64,000 bases of DNA from Synechococcus sp. RSCCF101 (GTDB lineage: Bacteria > Cyanobacteriota > Cyanobacteriia > PCC-6307 > Cyanobiaceae): the NCBI RefSeq assembly GCF_008807075.1, contig NZ_CP035632.1, forward strand, positions 496,001 through 560,000, read 5' to 3'. Every line of letters begins with the position of its first letter. Position 1 is the first letter of the stretch. Shown here piece after piece: positions 41,877 to 52,572 of the stretch. A program made the position numbers and the translations under genes. The notes beneath the pieces were generated by a model, which was not told the origin of the DNA, did no database searches, and saw only the letters and a program-made list of their open reading frames with translations.

Positions 41877-43244
41877 TCAACCCATGGTCACGAACTCCTC
41901 CGACACGGTCGGATGCAGCGCCATCGTGCGATCGAAATCGGCCTTGGTCGCACCCATGCCCACGGCGATCGCCGCCATCTGAATGATCTCGGCGGCGTGC
42001 TCGCCCACCATGTGGCAGCCCAGCACCCGCTCATCGTCGGCGCGCAGCACCAGCTTCAGCAGGCAGCGGCTGCCGGTCTTGGGCAGGGCCCTGGCCATGG
42101 AGCGGAAGCGGGCACGGGCCACCTTGACACCGGCCTCGCCGTGGCGCTGCACGGCCTGCTCCTCGCTGAGGCCCACACCGGCCAGCTCCGGCTGGCTGAA
42201 CACGGCGCTGGCCACCAGATCGTGGTTCACGCGTCGGGGCCGGTTGCCGAACACCGTGTCGGCGAAGGCGCGGCCTTCATCGATCGCCACGGGGGTGAGG
42301 TTGACCCGGTCGGTCACATCGCCCACCGCATGAATGTGGGGCACGTTGGTGGTCTGATCGGCATCCACCGGGATGCGGTGTCCCTCCACCGCCACGCCCG
42401 CCGCTTCCAGATTGAGCCCCGCCAGCGCCGGCCTCCTGCCCGTGGCCAGCAGCACGCCGCCGCAGTCGAGCCGCTCGCCGCTCTGGCTGAGCACCGTCAG
42501 GGCGCCGGGGCTGCCCTCGATCGCCGCCGGGCTGTGGGTGAGGCGCACGTCCACACCATGGTCCCGCATGCCCTCGAGCACCATGGCCGAGGCCTCCCGG
42601 TCGAATCCCCGCAGCAGGTGGTCGCCGCGCACGAGCTGGGTCACACGCACCCCCAGCCCGGTGAGGATGCCGGCGAACTCGCAGGCGATGAAACCCGCTC
42701 CCACGACCACCACCTTCTCGGGGAAGCGCTGCTGCAGGAACATGTCGTCGCTCATCCAGGCCAGGTCGGCCCCGGGGATGGCGGGTCGGTGCGGCCTGCC
42801 GCCCGCGGCGATCAGCAGGCGGCGGCCCTCCAGCACCAGCTCCCGGCCGCTGTCGTCACCGTGGCAGGGTGTGACCTGCACCGTGTTCGGGCCGCTGAAG
42901 CGGGCCCAGCCCCGGATCAGCTCCACGCCGGCGGTCGCCAGCAGTTCGATGTGACGGGCGTTGAGGCGGTCCACCTCCGCCCGCACGCTGCTCAGCAAGC
43001 GGGCCTGGTCGCAGGCGACCTCCTGCACCGGCCAGCCGTAGCTGCCGGCATCGCGCATCTGCTCGTGCACCAGCGATCCGTAGACCAGCAGCTTCTTGGG
43101 TACGCAGCCCCGGATCACGCAGGTGCCGCCCACCCGATCGCCCTCCACGATCGCGACGCGGGCGCCGTGGGAGGCCGCCCGTTTGGCGGCGGCCAGGCCA
43201 CCGGAGCCGGCGCCGATCACCACCAGGTCGTAACAGCTGCTCAT
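41877..43244 (-). CDS. gor: Glutathione-disulfide reductase
   Basis: The 455-aa start MSSCYDLVVIGAGSGG (43244) is chosen. It has an FAD site GAGSGGLAAAKRAA, redox-active disulfide GGTCVIRGCVPKKLLV (CxxxxC), NADPH site VVVGAGFIACEFAG, an ATGRRP motif, and the dimer-interface catalytic segment MALHPTVSEEFV with the active-site His-Glu pair. It reduces glutathione disulfide with NADPH; a GST gene and gloB occur nearby. It is divergent from the MscS gene (26 bp). Confidence 0.95.
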   Translation of the reverse strand: MSSCYDLVVIGAGSGGLAAAKRAASHGARVAIVEGDRVGGTCVIRGCVPKKLLVYGSLVHEQMRDAGSYGWPVQEVACDQARLLSSVRAEVDRLNARHIELLATAGVELIRGWARFSGPNTVQVTPCHGDDSGRELVLEGRRLLIAAGGRPHRPAIPGADLAWMSDDMFLQQRFPEKVVVVGAGFIACEFAGILTGLGVRVTQLVRGDHLLRGFDREASAMVLEGMRDHGVDVRLTHSPAAIEGSPGALTVLSQSGERLDCGGVLLATGRRPALAGLNLEAAGVAVEGHRIPVDADQTTNVPHIHAVGDVTDRVNLTPVAIDEGRAFADTVFGNRPRRVNHDLVASAVFSQPELAGVGLSEEQAVQRHGEAGVKVARARFRSMARALPKTGSRCLLKLVLRADDERVLGCHMVGEHAAEIIQMAAIAVGMGATKADFDRTMALHPTVSEEFVTMG

Positions 43245-43269
43245 CGGGGGGATGGACGTTCCGCCCAGC

Positions 43270-45309
43270 ATGCCCGCCGCACCGACTGCCAGCGTGGGGC
43301 TTCCCCTGCGACGTTCCCCTGTGGCACGCGGCCCGGACCGCTTCCAGCTCCGGCGGCTGGCTCTGCTGCTGTGCGGGCTGCTGCTGGCCGCTGCCTCCGC
43401 CGTCGCCCTTGACCGGGCGGGTGCCGTGGCCCAGTCGCTGCCCCTGCCCATGGCGGATGCCGGCGGCGGGGCCGGCGCCGAGGTCCGGCCCTGGTGGGAT
43501 CCGGGCAAGGCGCACCGCTGCGGCCGGCTCTGGTGCAGCAGCGTGGTGCTCCCCTACGTGCTGCGGGGCCCGCACGCCGACTCGATCGTGGTGGCGGTGG
43601 AAGGCACCCTGCAGGACTCCCAGTCCGATCTGGCCCGGGCGGCCGAGCGCCGCTCCGACACGGTGCGCTTCACCTTCGAGGCCGTGGTGGAGCAGCTGCG
43701 GCGCTGGCCCCAGCCGCAGCTGCTCGCTGCCGCCGAGGAGGCAGACACCGCCGCCGGCCGCTCCTCCACCGGCCTGCGCTTCTGGTGGTACCGCAGGCCG
43801 AACCCCCTCCATCCGCTCACGCCGAGGCTGGCGGTGGGGGTGAAGAACGACAGCACCGTGGTGTTCGTGGTGGCCGATCCCGACCTCGGGCTGGCCTCCC
43901 GCACCCTGGTCACCGTCACGGCGCCGGATGCCACCCATGCCGGCCTGCCCCTGGATCAACTCGCCGAGCGCTGGCGCGAGCGGTTGGAGGTGAACCTCAG
44001 CGAAGCCCTCTGGGGCCTCAGCTTCGATGCACGTTTTCCCGCCGGCCGCCTGCTGGTGATGGCGCTGCCGCTGCTGCTGGGGCTGGGAGGGGTGCTGCTG
44101 CTGGGGCTGCTCGCCTCACGGCTGCGCCAGCTGCGCGGCCGGGTGCAGCAGCTGCGCCGCAGCCTCGATCGCACGGCCCGGGAGCAGGCGCTCGATCGGC
44201 TCCAGGTGGGTGAGGCCCGCGAGGCGAGCGAAGCCATCGAGGTGAACGCGGCGGATCATGCGGCCGGTGGCGGCCCGGTCCGGTCCGCGTCGCGCCGCGT
44301 CCGCCTCCGGCGCTTCCTGAAGGGTGATCGGCCCCGGCTCGTGCTGCTGCGGCGCGTGAGCAACCTGCTCGATCTCGCGCTGCAGCTGCTCACCTTCCTG
44401 CGCATCAGCCTGATGGTGGCCGCCGTGATCCTGGCGCTGCTGGTGCTGCCCGAGGCCCGCACTCTGGCCCTGGTGGTGGTGCGCCAGTGGCTGCTGGTGC
44501 CCGTGGTGTGGGTCGCCGTGGTGGTGGCCCAGGTGCTGCTGCAGCTGGGCATCGAGCGTCAGCTCGCCCGCTGGCTGGCGGAGGCCCGCCTGCGCGATCC
44601 GGAGTCCAGCCGCTATGCCATGCGCGCCCAGACCTACGGGCGGGTGCTCACCGGTGCGGTGCGGCCCATCTGCCTGGCTCTCGGCGTCTACTTCACCCTG
44701 GTGGCGCTCCAGGTCGACCGCACGATCCTGGCGGGAGCCGGCGTGGTGGCCGTGGCCGTGGGCTTCCTGTCGCGCGGACTGCTGGAGGACATGATCAACG
44801 GTGTCCTCATCCTCAGCACGGACCGGTTCGCCATCGGTGATGTCGTGACCATCGGCAGCCAGGGCGGCTTCGTGGAGCACATGAACCTCTACATGACCCA
44901 TCTGCGGGGTCTGGATGGTCAGCTCACCACCCTTCCCAACGGCCAGATCAAGGTGGTGGAGAACCTCACCAAGGACTGGTCGCGCGTCAACTTCGAGGTG
45001 GAGGTCTCCAGCGGCACCGACCTGCCCCGGGCCCTGGCGGTGATCGGCGGGGTGGCCGAGGCCCTGAGCCGGGACCCGCTCTGGCAGGAGCGGATCCTGG
45101 AGGTGCCCGAGGTGCTGGGGGTGGACCGGCTGCACCATTCCGGCTGCCTGATCCGGGTCTGGATCAAGACCGCGCCCCTGGCCCAGTGGCTGGTGGGCCG
45201 GGAGTTCCGGCTGCGGGTCAAGCAGGCCCTCGATGCGGCCGGCATTCCCCTGGGCATTCCCCGCCAGGATCTCTCCATCCAGCGACACCCCCTCACCACC
45301 CGGCCATGA
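43270..45309 (+). CDS. MscS-family mechanosensitive ion channel
   Basis: The 679-aa start MPAAPTASVGLPL is preferred (upstream in-frame start at 43252). It has a signal-like hydrophobic segment, then a ~200-residue periplasmic-type domain and a helix near 265, four further spans, and the MscS pore/beta domain (AVGFLSRGLLEDMINGVLIL, DVVTIGSQGGFVEHMNL, LRGLDGQLTTLPNGQI). It relieves turgor on hypoosmotic shock. The extended N-terminal domain resembles the larger MscS-like proteins of cyanobacteria. The stop overlaps the GST start (ATGA). Confidence 0.9.
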   Translation: MPAAPTASVGLPLRRSPVARGPDRFQLRRLALLLCGLLLAAASAVALDRAGAVAQSLPLPMADAGGGAGAEVRPWWDPGKAHRCGRLWCSSVVLPYVLRGPHADSIVVAVEGTLQDSQSDLARAAERRSDTVRFTFEAVVEQLRRWPQPQLLAAAEEADTAAGRSSTGLRFWWYRRPNPLHPLTPRLAVGVKNDSTVVFVVADPDLGLASRTLVTVTAPDATHAGLPLDQLAERWRERLEVNLSEALWGLSFDARFPAGRLLVMALPLLLGLGGVLLLGLLASRLRQLRGRVQQLRRSLDRTAREQALDRLQVGEAREASEAIEVNAADHAAGGGPVRSASRRVRLRRFLKGDRPRLVLLRRVSNLLDLALQLLTFLRISLMVAAVILALLVLPEARTLALVVVRQWLLVPVVWVAVVVAQVLLQLGIERQLARWLAEARLRDPESSRYAMRAQTYGRVLTGAVRPICLALGVYFTLVALQVDRTILAGAGVVAVAVGFLSRGLLEDMINGVLILSTDRFAIGDVVTIGSQGGFVEHMNLYMTHLRGLDGQLTTLPNGQIKVVENLTKDWSRVNFEVEVSSGTDLPRALAVIGGVAEALSRDPLWQERILEVPEVLGVDRLHHSGCLIRVWIKTAPLAQWLVGREFRLRVKQALDAAGIPLGIPRQDLSIQRHPLTTRP

Positions 45310-46610
45310 GCCAGTCCGCAGTACCGGTCAGCAGCCCCTCCGCCCCCTTCGACTGGGCCGAACTGGAGGCCCTCGGCGGGACGGCGCCGGACCGGGTGAA
45401 CGGTGCCTGCAACGCCCAGGCCGGCCTGCGCCTCTTCGGTCAGCCGGAGAGCGCCGTGCGCGTGACCCTCTACCGCGACCACCACGCCTGGTGCCCCTAC
45501 TGCCAGAAGGTGTGGCTCTGGCTGGAGGGCAAACGGCTGCCCTACCGGGTTCGCAAGGTCAGCATGCACTGCTACGGCCGCAAGGAGCCGTGGTACCGGG
45601 CCCTGGTGCCCTCCGGCATGCTGCCGGCCCTGAAGATCGACGAGCGCCTGATCACCGAGAGCGACCGGATCCTCGAGGAGCTCGAACGCAGCTTCGGCCC
45701 CCTCGGCGCCTCGCTGGGCGATCCAGCGATGCAGGCCTGGCGGCAGCAGGAGCGGCGCCTCTTCGGGGCCTGGTGCGACTGGCTCTGCCGCACCGGCGGC
45801 GATCAGCGGGCCGATCGCCGGGCCATGGAGCGCTTCCGGCGGGAGGCCTCGGCCCTCGAGCAGGCCCTGCACCGCAGCCCCGGTGACACTGAACCCGACA
45901 CCCTCGGGGCCCGCGATGCGGTGGCCCTGCCGTTCGTGGAGCGGATGGCGGCGAGCCTGGCCTACTACAAGGGCTATCTGCTGCGCCGGGAGCATCCCCT
46001 GCTGCACCGCTGGCTCACGGCCCTCGAGGGCACGGCGGCCTACCGCGGCACCCAGGGCGACTGGCACACCCACGCCCACGACCTGCCCCCCCAGATGGGC
46101 TGCTGCGCCAGCAACGGCCGGCCCGATCAGCAGCGGCTGGCGGCGGCCATCGACCGCGGCGAGCTGGGCGATCTCGGGGGTCTGGAATCGAGCCGCCGCG
46201 TCGATGCCGAGGCTCGCTCCGAAGCGATCCGGCGCCTGACCCGGCATCACGGCGCCCTGATGCTGCTTTCGGCTCAGCGCAGCGGCGGCAGCTCGGACGC
46301 GCTCGAGGTGGTGGATGGTGCCTACCGCTGCGCCCTGACGCACCTGGCCACCGGGCAGGCGATCGTGCCGCCGACCGGCACGGCACCGGCCCTGCGCGCC
46401 CTGCGTGACCGCATCAGCGTTCCCCGGGACATGAGCCTGCCGGCGGCCCGGTTGCTGCGGGCCTCCCTGGAGGCCACCGCTGCCCTCGACGGACCGGACG
46501 CTGCGCCGCCCCTGCCCCAGGAGCATCGCCTTGATCAGGATCCGGCTGCCTTCGCGGCGGCCGCCACGGCCGTTGCCGATGCGATGTCGGATGCGGTGAC
46601 GGGGCGATGA
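45306..46610 (+). CDS. Glutathione S-transferase family protein with long C-terminal extension
   Basis: The 434-aa protein starts at ATG 45306. The thioredoxin-fold GST N-domain (~50-130) has a catalytic-type CPYCQK in HHAWCPYCQKVWLWLEG and the cis-Pro/glutathione segment GMLPALKIDERLITESD. A helical GST C-domain reaches ~260. A further ~170 residues (from DLPPQMGCCASNGRP) have no recognised family. It may be a Cys-type GST or glutathionyl-hydroquinone-reductase-like enzyme. It is coupled to MscS and to the downstream DUF2808 gene by 4-bp overlaps. Confidence 0.85.
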   Translation: MSQSAVPVSSPSAPFDWAELEALGGTAPDRVNGACNAQAGLRLFGQPESAVRVTLYRDHHAWCPYCQKVWLWLEGKRLPYRVRKVSMHCYGRKEPWYRALVPSGMLPALKIDERLITESDRILEELERSFGPLGASLGDPAMQAWRQQERRLFGAWCDWLCRTGGDQRADRRAMERFRREASALEQALHRSPGDTEPDTLGARDAVALPFVERMAASLAYYKGYLLRREHPLLHRWLTALEGTAAYRGTQGDWHTHAHDLPPQMGCCASNGRPDQQRLAAAIDRGELGDLGGLESSRRVDAEARSEAIRRLTRHHGALMLLSAQRSGGSSDALEVVDGAYRCALTHLATGQAIVPPTGTAPALRALRDRISVPRDMSLPAARLLRASLEATAALDGPDAAPPLPQEHRLDQDPAAFAAAATAVADAMSDAVTGR

Positions 46611-47194
46611 GGCGGTCCATGGCGTGTGGCCGCACCCTGCTGCTGAGCCACCTGGCGGCCCTGCTCAGCATCGGCACCGTGCCCGTGCTGTCGCTCCTGG
46701 CGCCCCCACCCGTCGCGCCGCCGGCCCGGGCCATCGAACTGCGGGGGCAGACCTTCTTCCTGGAACCGCCCACCAAGGTGCGCCTGCGCAACTACCGCTG
46801 GCAGCGAGGGGCGGGTGGCGCCGAGGTGTTCATCACCCTCGATCTCCCCACCGGAGCGGGTGTGTCTCTGGGGGGCCTGACCGTGCAGCAGATCCGGGGC
46901 GTGGAGGCTGCCCTCGAAGGGGGCATCCGCAGGGCCCATGCCTTCATCGGGCGACCCCGGGCCCGCGGCGCCGAGCTCCCCGTTTCGGTCGAGGCGAGTG
47001 AGGACGCCCGCCTCGTGGCGGTGCGCTTTCCGGAGCCGGTGCCCCCTGGAACCCAGGTGACGGTGGCCTTCCCGATCGGCATCAACCCGGCCGCCGATCT
47101 CTACATGTTCACCGTCGCGGCCCTTCCGGCCGGTCCGGGGCCGGTCTCGCAGCCGGTGGGCGTCGTGCGGATGTCGGTGTTCACACCCTGGTGA
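46607..47194 (+). CDS. DUF2808 secreted protein
   Basis: This 195-aa protein has an N-terminal signal peptide (about 40 residues, MACGRTLLLSHLAALLSIG) and a cyanobacterial DUF2808-type beta domain: QTFFLEPPTKVRLRNYRW, ITLDLPTGAGVSLGGLTV, and VTVAFPIGINPAADLYMFTV near the end. It is probably periplasmic or surface-exposed; role unknown. Its ATG overlaps the GST stop (46607-46610). It is followed by a strong terminator hairpin. Confidence 0.85.
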   Translation: MRRSMACGRTLLLSHLAALLSIGTVPVLSLLAPPPVAPPARAIELRGQTFFLEPPTKVRLRNYRWQRGAGGAEVFITLDLPTGAGVSLGGLTVQQIRGVEAALEGGIRRAHAFIGRPRARGAELPVSVEASEDARLVAVRFPEPVPPGTQVTVAFPIGINPAADLYMFTVAALPAGPGPVSQPVGVVRMSVFTPW

Positions 47195-47201
47195 CCAAAC
47201 A

Positions 47202-47230
47202 GAAACGCCCCCGGGGGCCGGGGGCGTTTC
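47202..47230 (+). terminator. Strong hairpin terminator after DUF2808 gene
   Basis: GAAACGCCCCC (47202-47212) and GGGGGCGTTTC (47220-47230) form a perfect 11-bp stem around a 7-base loop, eight bases after the DUF2808 stop. It closes the MscS-GST-DUF2808 operon. Confidence 0.8.
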
Positions 47231-47400
47231 CGGAGCGGGTCGTGGCGTCGCTCGGACCGACGGCGTGGCGCTGCGTCGGGATTTCCGTCATAGCCCTGCT
47301 GCCTGGGCCGGTCTGCAGCGTTCAGGCAATGCACACAATCCGGAATGGACGCGGCGGCGGGCCGGATTCACGATGATGGTGGTTTGAACGTCACGGTCGC

Positions 47401-48063
47401 GTGGCCCTGCGGTTAAGCCCGTATCAGACGATTCCGCCACCGGGGCGCCAGAGCGACCTGCTGGAGGTGCCGATCAGCGCGCTGCAGCCGACCCAGCTCT
47501 GCGTGGGCCTGGCGGAGGTGCACAGCCGCCAGAGGGACTTCGCCCTCGAGCCCGCTGAGCAGCGGCGCCAGTACCTGCGGCGCAAGCCGGTTCCCCTGGT
47601 GCGCAACGCCGCAGGCGATCTCTGGATGCTCGATCGCCACCACCGCCTCAGGGCCCTGATCGAGCTGGACGGCGACGGCCTGGTCTTCGCCTACATCGCC
47701 CACAACCTGAAGGAGAGCGACAGGCTGGCGTGCCTGCGGCTGCTCGATCAGCGCGGCTGGCTCTACCTGTACGACGGACGCGGCCAGGGTCCCCTTCTGG
47801 CGGATGTGCTGCCCCGCAGCCTCACCGATCTGCAGGACGACCCCTACCGCAGCCTGGTCTGGAAGCTGAAGCAGGAGAGTCGCATCCAGCCCCAGCCCCA
47901 CATCCCATATCACGAGTTCCGCTGGGGTGCCTGGCTGCGCAGCCGTTGCCTGCCGCCCTTCAGCTCGGCCCGGCTCGAACCGGCGCTGCCCGCGGCCCGG
48001 GCCCTGACCCGCTCGGCGGCGGCATCCCACCTTCCCGGCTGGAAGGGGGAGTCCCAGGGCTGA
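47401..48063 (+). CDS. ParB-like nuclease-fold protein (ParBc_2-type)
   Basis: The 220-aa protein starts at a GTG. The core motif LWMLDRHHRLRALIEL resembles the DRHHR signature of the ParB-like nuclease family (ParBc_2), preceded by VPISALQPTQLCVGLAEV. It lacks the helix-turn-helix of true ParB partition proteins, so a chromosome-segregation role is not implied. It converges on dnaA with a 1-bp gap; the ~200 bp upstream (47195-47400) hold only the terminator and probable promoter. Confidence 0.8.
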   Translation: MALRLSPYQTIPPPGRQSDLLEVPISALQPTQLCVGLAEVHSRQRDFALEPAEQRRQYLRRKPVPLVRNAAGDLWMLDRHHRLRALIELDGDGLVFAYIAHNLKESDRLACLRLLDQRGWLYLYDGRGQGPLLADVLPRSLTDLQDDPYRSLVWKLKQESRIQPQPHIPYHEFRWGAWLRSRCLPPFSSARLEPALPAARALTRSAAASHLPGWKGESQG

Positions 48064-48064
48064 C

Positions 48065-49453
<1,389 letters not shown>

Positions 49454-49506
49454 GCACACCCTCACCCGGGAGGCTCGAATATACGCAGATCCTCCGGACG
49501 CTCTTG

Positions 49507-50688
49507 ATGCGCCCCACACCACTCCCATGGCCGGTCCCCAGCGCCGCCCGGCGCCCCCTGAACTGTGCTGCGGCGGCCGTCGGACTGATGGTGCTGAGCG
49601 GCTGCGGGCTGCCCCTGAACTCGATCCGGGAGCTGCCCGGGCTGAGCGAGCGCCCGGAGCCGGTCCGCGTGGAGCCCAGCATCAGCAACGCTCCCCGGCC
49701 CCAGCCCCTGCCCAGCGGCGAGAACGCCATCGTCACCGCCGTGGAGCGGGTCGGCCCCTCCGTGGTGCGGCTGGACACGGTCAAGCGGGTGGTGAATCCC
49801 CTGGGGGGCCTCTTCGGCGGCAGGCCGTCGATCCAGCAGCAGGCCGGTCAGGGCTCCGGCTTCATCAGCCACAGCGATGGCCTGATCCTCACCAACGCCC
49901 ACGTGGTGGAGGGGGCCAATGAGGTGGGTGTGACCCTGCCCGACGGCCGCAGCTTCGATGGCCGCGTGCTCGGCAGCGATCCCCTCACCGATGTGGCGCT
50001 GGTCAAGGTGGTGGCCACCGATCTGCCGGTCGCCCCCCTGGGCGATTCCTCCCAGCTGAGGCCGGGTGAGACCGCCATCGCCATCGGCAACCCGCTGGGG
50101 CTGAACAACACCGTGACCTCCGGCATCATCAGCGCCGTGGAGCGCACCAACGCCGTGGCCGACGGCCTGCGGGTCCCGTTCATCCAGACCGACGCCGCGG
50201 TGAATCCCGGCAACAGCGGCGGGCCCCTGATCAACGGTCGCGGTGAGGTGATCGGCATCAACACCGCCATCCGCAACGCGCCGGGTGCGGGCCTGAGCTT
50301 CGCGGTGCCGATCAACCTCGCCAGCCGCATCGCGGCCCAGATCCTGGAGAAGGGGGAGGCCTCCCATCCCTACATCGGGGTGCGCCTGCAGGCGCTGACC
50401 CCGCAGCTGGCGCGGGAGATCAACGCCACCGAGGCCGAATGCACGGTGCCCGAGAGAGTCGGTGTGCTGGTGGTGGAGGTGGTCGGCGGCAGCCCGGCCT
50501 CCCGCGGCGGCGTCGAGACCTGCGATCTGATCGTGGAGGTGGCCGGCGAGGCGGTGACCGATCCCTCCGAGGTGCAGGTGGCGGTGGATCGCGGCCGGGT
50601 CGGCGAGGCCATGACCCTGGTGGTGGAGCGGCAGGGCGAACGGCAGACCCTGACCGTGGAGCCCCAGGAACTGCCCCGCCGCGGGTGA
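49507..50688 (+). CDS. HtrA/Deg serine protease (lipoprotein form)
   Basis: The 393-aa protein starts at ATG 49507. The N-terminal leader ends in a lipobox-like LMVLSGC, predicting a lipid-anchored periplasmic protease. The trypsin-fold triad is present: His in ILTNAHVVE, Asp in [11 protein letters not shown], Ser in [12 protein letters not shown]. One PDZ domain follows ([32 protein letters not shown]). It degrades or refolds damaged exported proteins. It is divergent from dnaA; the stop overlaps the next start (GTGA). Confidence 0.95.
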   Translation: MRPTPLPWPVPSAARRPLNCAAAAVGLMVLSGCGLPLNSIRELPGLSERPEPVRVEPSISNAPRPQPLPSGENAIVTAVERVGPSVVRLDTVKRVVNPLGGLFGGRPSIQQQAGQGSGFISHSDGLILTNAHVVEGANEVGVTLPDGRSFDGRVLGSDPLTDVALVKVVATDLPVAPLGDSSQLRPGETAIAIGNPLGLNNTVTSGIISAVERTNAVADGLRVPFIQTDAAVNPGNSGGPLINGRGEVIGINTAIRNAPGAGLSFAVPINLASRIAAQILEKGEASHPYIGVRLQALTPQLAREINATEAECTVPERVGVLVVEVVGGSPASRGGVETCDLIVEVAGEAVTDPSEVQVAVDRGRVGEAMTLVVERQGERQTLTVEPQELPRRG

Positions 50689-51296
50689 GGGGGCTGCGCC
50701 TGGTGGCCATGGCCCGCTGGCCGGCGCCGCTGCGCTGCAAGCGGCGTCTGGCGGCGGATCTGGGTCCACGGCGGGCGGCGGCCATCCAGCGGCGTCTGAC
50801 CGGTCACACCGCCGCGGTGCTGCGTGAGGCCCAGCGGCAGCTCGGGATGGAGGTGCTGCTGGCGGTCTCCGGCGCCGGACCCCATGCCCGTCGCCGCTGG
50901 CGCACGCAGCTCGGCCTGCCCGCCGCCTGTGATCAGGGCCGTGGAAGCCTGGGTGTGAGGCTCAGGCGCCAGGCGCTGGCGGCCCTGACCGACGGGCGGC
51001 GCGGGGTGCTGCTGATCGGCACGGACCTGCCGCAGCTGCAGTGCCAGGACCTGGAGCGGGCCGGCCGGCTGCTGGAGCAGCACCCGATCGTGCTCGGTCC
51101 CTCGGACGATGGTGGTTACTGGTTGCTCGGTCTGCGCAGCGCACCGGCCTGGCTGTTCTCCGGCATCCCCTGGGGTGGTCCCGGCGTGCAGGCCGCCACG
51201 CTGGAGCGGGCCGCCGCCCATGGCTGGCGTGCGGGCCTGCTGATGGCCCGCAATGATCTCGACCGAAAGAGCGATCTGGCCTCGTGGCGCGGCTGA
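50685..51296 (+). CDS. TIGR04282-type glycosyltransferase-fold protein (DUF2064)
   Basis: The 203-aa protein starts at GTG 50685, overlapping the htrA stop. It has a nucleotidyl/glycosyl-transferase-like fold: ARWPAPLRCKRRLAADLG near the start, VLLIGTDLPQLQCQDLE and VLGPSDDGGYWLLGLR, as in the TIGR04282/DUF2064 family. These genes usually pair with a TIGR04283 glycosyltransferase, as here; the product of the pair is not known. The 3' end overlaps the next gene by 13 bp. Confidence 0.88.
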   Translation: MRGLRLVAMARWPAPLRCKRRLAADLGPRRAAAIQRRLTGHTAAVLREAQRQLGMEVLLAVSGAGPHARRRWRTQLGLPAACDQGRGSLGVRLRRQALAALTDGRRGVLLIGTDLPQLQCQDLERAGRLLEQHPIVLGPSDDGGYWLLGLRSAPAWLFSGIPWGGPGVQAATLERAAAHGWRAGLLMARNDLDRKSDLASWRG

Positions 51297-52087
51297 GCGT
51301 GATCATTCCGGCGCTCGATGAGGCGCCGCGCCTGCCGCTGCTGCTGGCGGATCTGGCGGCGGCACCTCTGCCCGGCACGGACAGCGAGGTGATCGTGGTG
51401 GATGGGGGCAGCCGGGATGCCACGCCCTCGATCGCCCGGCTGGCGGGTGCCACCGTTCTCGCCTCCGCCCCCGGTCGGGGACTTCAGCTGGATCTCGGCG
51501 CCCGCCGCAGCCGCGGCGACTGGCTCTGGTTTCTCCATGCCGACTGCCGCCTGCCGCCGGGCTGGGCGCCGGCGGTGGCTGCCTGCCTGCATGGGGATGC
51601 GGCGCAACACCGCGCCTGGTGTTTCGATCTGGCCGTGGAGGGTGCCGGCTGGTCGCTGAGGCTGCTGGAGCTGGCGGTGGGCCTGCGCACCCGGCTGCTG
51701 CATCGGCCCTACGGCGATCAGGGTCTGCTGCTGCCGCGGGCCTTCTATGAGGAGGTGGGTGGCTTCCGCCCCTGGCCCCTGATGGAGGACCTCGATCTGG
51801 TGCAGCGCCTGGGCCGGAGCGGCCGGATCGCCAGCCTGGGTCTGCCCCTGCTCTGCGATGGCCGTCGCTGGCGGCGGCACGGAGTCTGGCGTGCGGCCTG
51901 GCTCAACCACCGCCTGCGGCGCCGCTGGCGGCGGGGTCTGCCGCCGGATCAGCTGGCCGGCCTGTACTACGGAGCGCCGGCTCGGCTCAGGTCGCGTACC
52001 AGAAGGCGCAGCGCCGCTGCAGCGGTTCCAGATCCCAGCCCTGGCGCGCGTAGAAGTCCACCACGCCAGGATCGGCGAACAGGCTGA
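51284..52087 (+). CDS. Family 2 glycosyltransferase (TIGR04283-type)
   Basis: This 267-aa protein starts at GTG (MARLSVIIPALDEAPRL). GT-A motifs: VIVVDGGSRDAT, the APGRGLQLDLGAR loop, LWFLHADCRLP (DxD-like), and GDQGLLLPRAFYEEVGG with WPLMEDLDLVQRL. It transfers a sugar from a nucleotide donor to an unknown acceptor. Homologs are about 230 aa; the last ~35 residues here run 101 bp into the convergent GNAT gene and are probably non-conserved. Confidence 0.9.
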   Translation: MARLSVIIPALDEAPRLPLLLADLAAAPLPGTDSEVIVVDGGSRDATPSIARLAGATVLASAPGRGLQLDLGARRSRGDWLWFLHADCRLPPGWAPAVAACLHGDAAQHRAWCFDLAVEGAGWSLRLLELAVGLRTRLLHRPYGDQGLLLPRAFYEEVGGFRPWPLMEDLDLVQRLGRSGRIASLGLPLLCDGRRWRRHGVWRAAWLNHRLRRRWRRGLPPDQLAGLYYGAPARLRSRTRRRSAAAAVPDPSPGARRSPPRQDRRTG

Positions 52088-52490
52088 CCCGCTCCACCTC
52101 CCGCCGCCGCAGCTCAGCCAGCACATAGTCCATCAGGGCTCGCCCGAGGCCTGCCCCCTGGTAGCTGGGATGAATGGCCACATCCCAGATCGTGGCCTCG
52201 ATCACACCGTCGCCGGTGCAGCGGGCGAACCCGATCAGCCGGGGCATGCGGGGATCGTGCCGCCACAGGCCCACCACCATCACGCTGTGCTCCAGGGCCC
52301 GCCGCACCCGCCGCAGCGGCCGGCGGCTCCAGCCCACCGACTCCAGCAGCCGCTCGAGCTCGTAGAGGTCGATGGTCCGGTCCTGGCTCAGCACCAGCGT
52401 CAGGGTCTCGTTCCGGCAGGGGCACAGGCAGGCCGAAGGCCCGTAGGCCTGCTGCAGATCGCTGTCGAAGGGAGCCACAAGGGCGGTCAA
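51987..52490 (-). CDS. GNAT-family N-acetyltransferase (Ycf52-like)
   Basis: This 167-aa protein has the acetyl-CoA pyrophosphate loop HPSYQGAGLGRALMDYVL (QxxGxG/A), preceded by ATIWDVAIHP and followed by ERVSLFADPGVVDFYARQGW. It resembles the plastid/cyanobacterial Ycf52-type acetyltransferases. The substrate is unknown. It converges on and overlaps the glycosyltransferase gene, and its start faces the hydrolase gene at 52573. Confidence 0.88.
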   Translation of the reverse strand: MTALVAPFDSDLQQAYGPSACLCPCRNETLTLVLSQDRTIDLYELERLLESVGWSRRPLRRVRRALEHSVMVVGLWRHDPRMPRLIGFARCTGDGVIEATIWDVAIHPSYQGAGLGRALMDYVLAELRRREVERVSLFADPGVVDFYARQGWDLEPLQRRCAFWYAT

Positions 52491-52572
52491 GGGCCTGGCC
52501 TGGGCAACACCGGATCACGATCCTGGCGGATCGTCGCCGGGAGCGGGCGGTCGCGGCGGACCGTCGGCCAGC

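Noticed and set aside
49454-49506. Possible replication origin beside dnaA
   Set aside because: The dnaA-htrA gap is only about 50 bp and contains no DnaA-box-like sequence.
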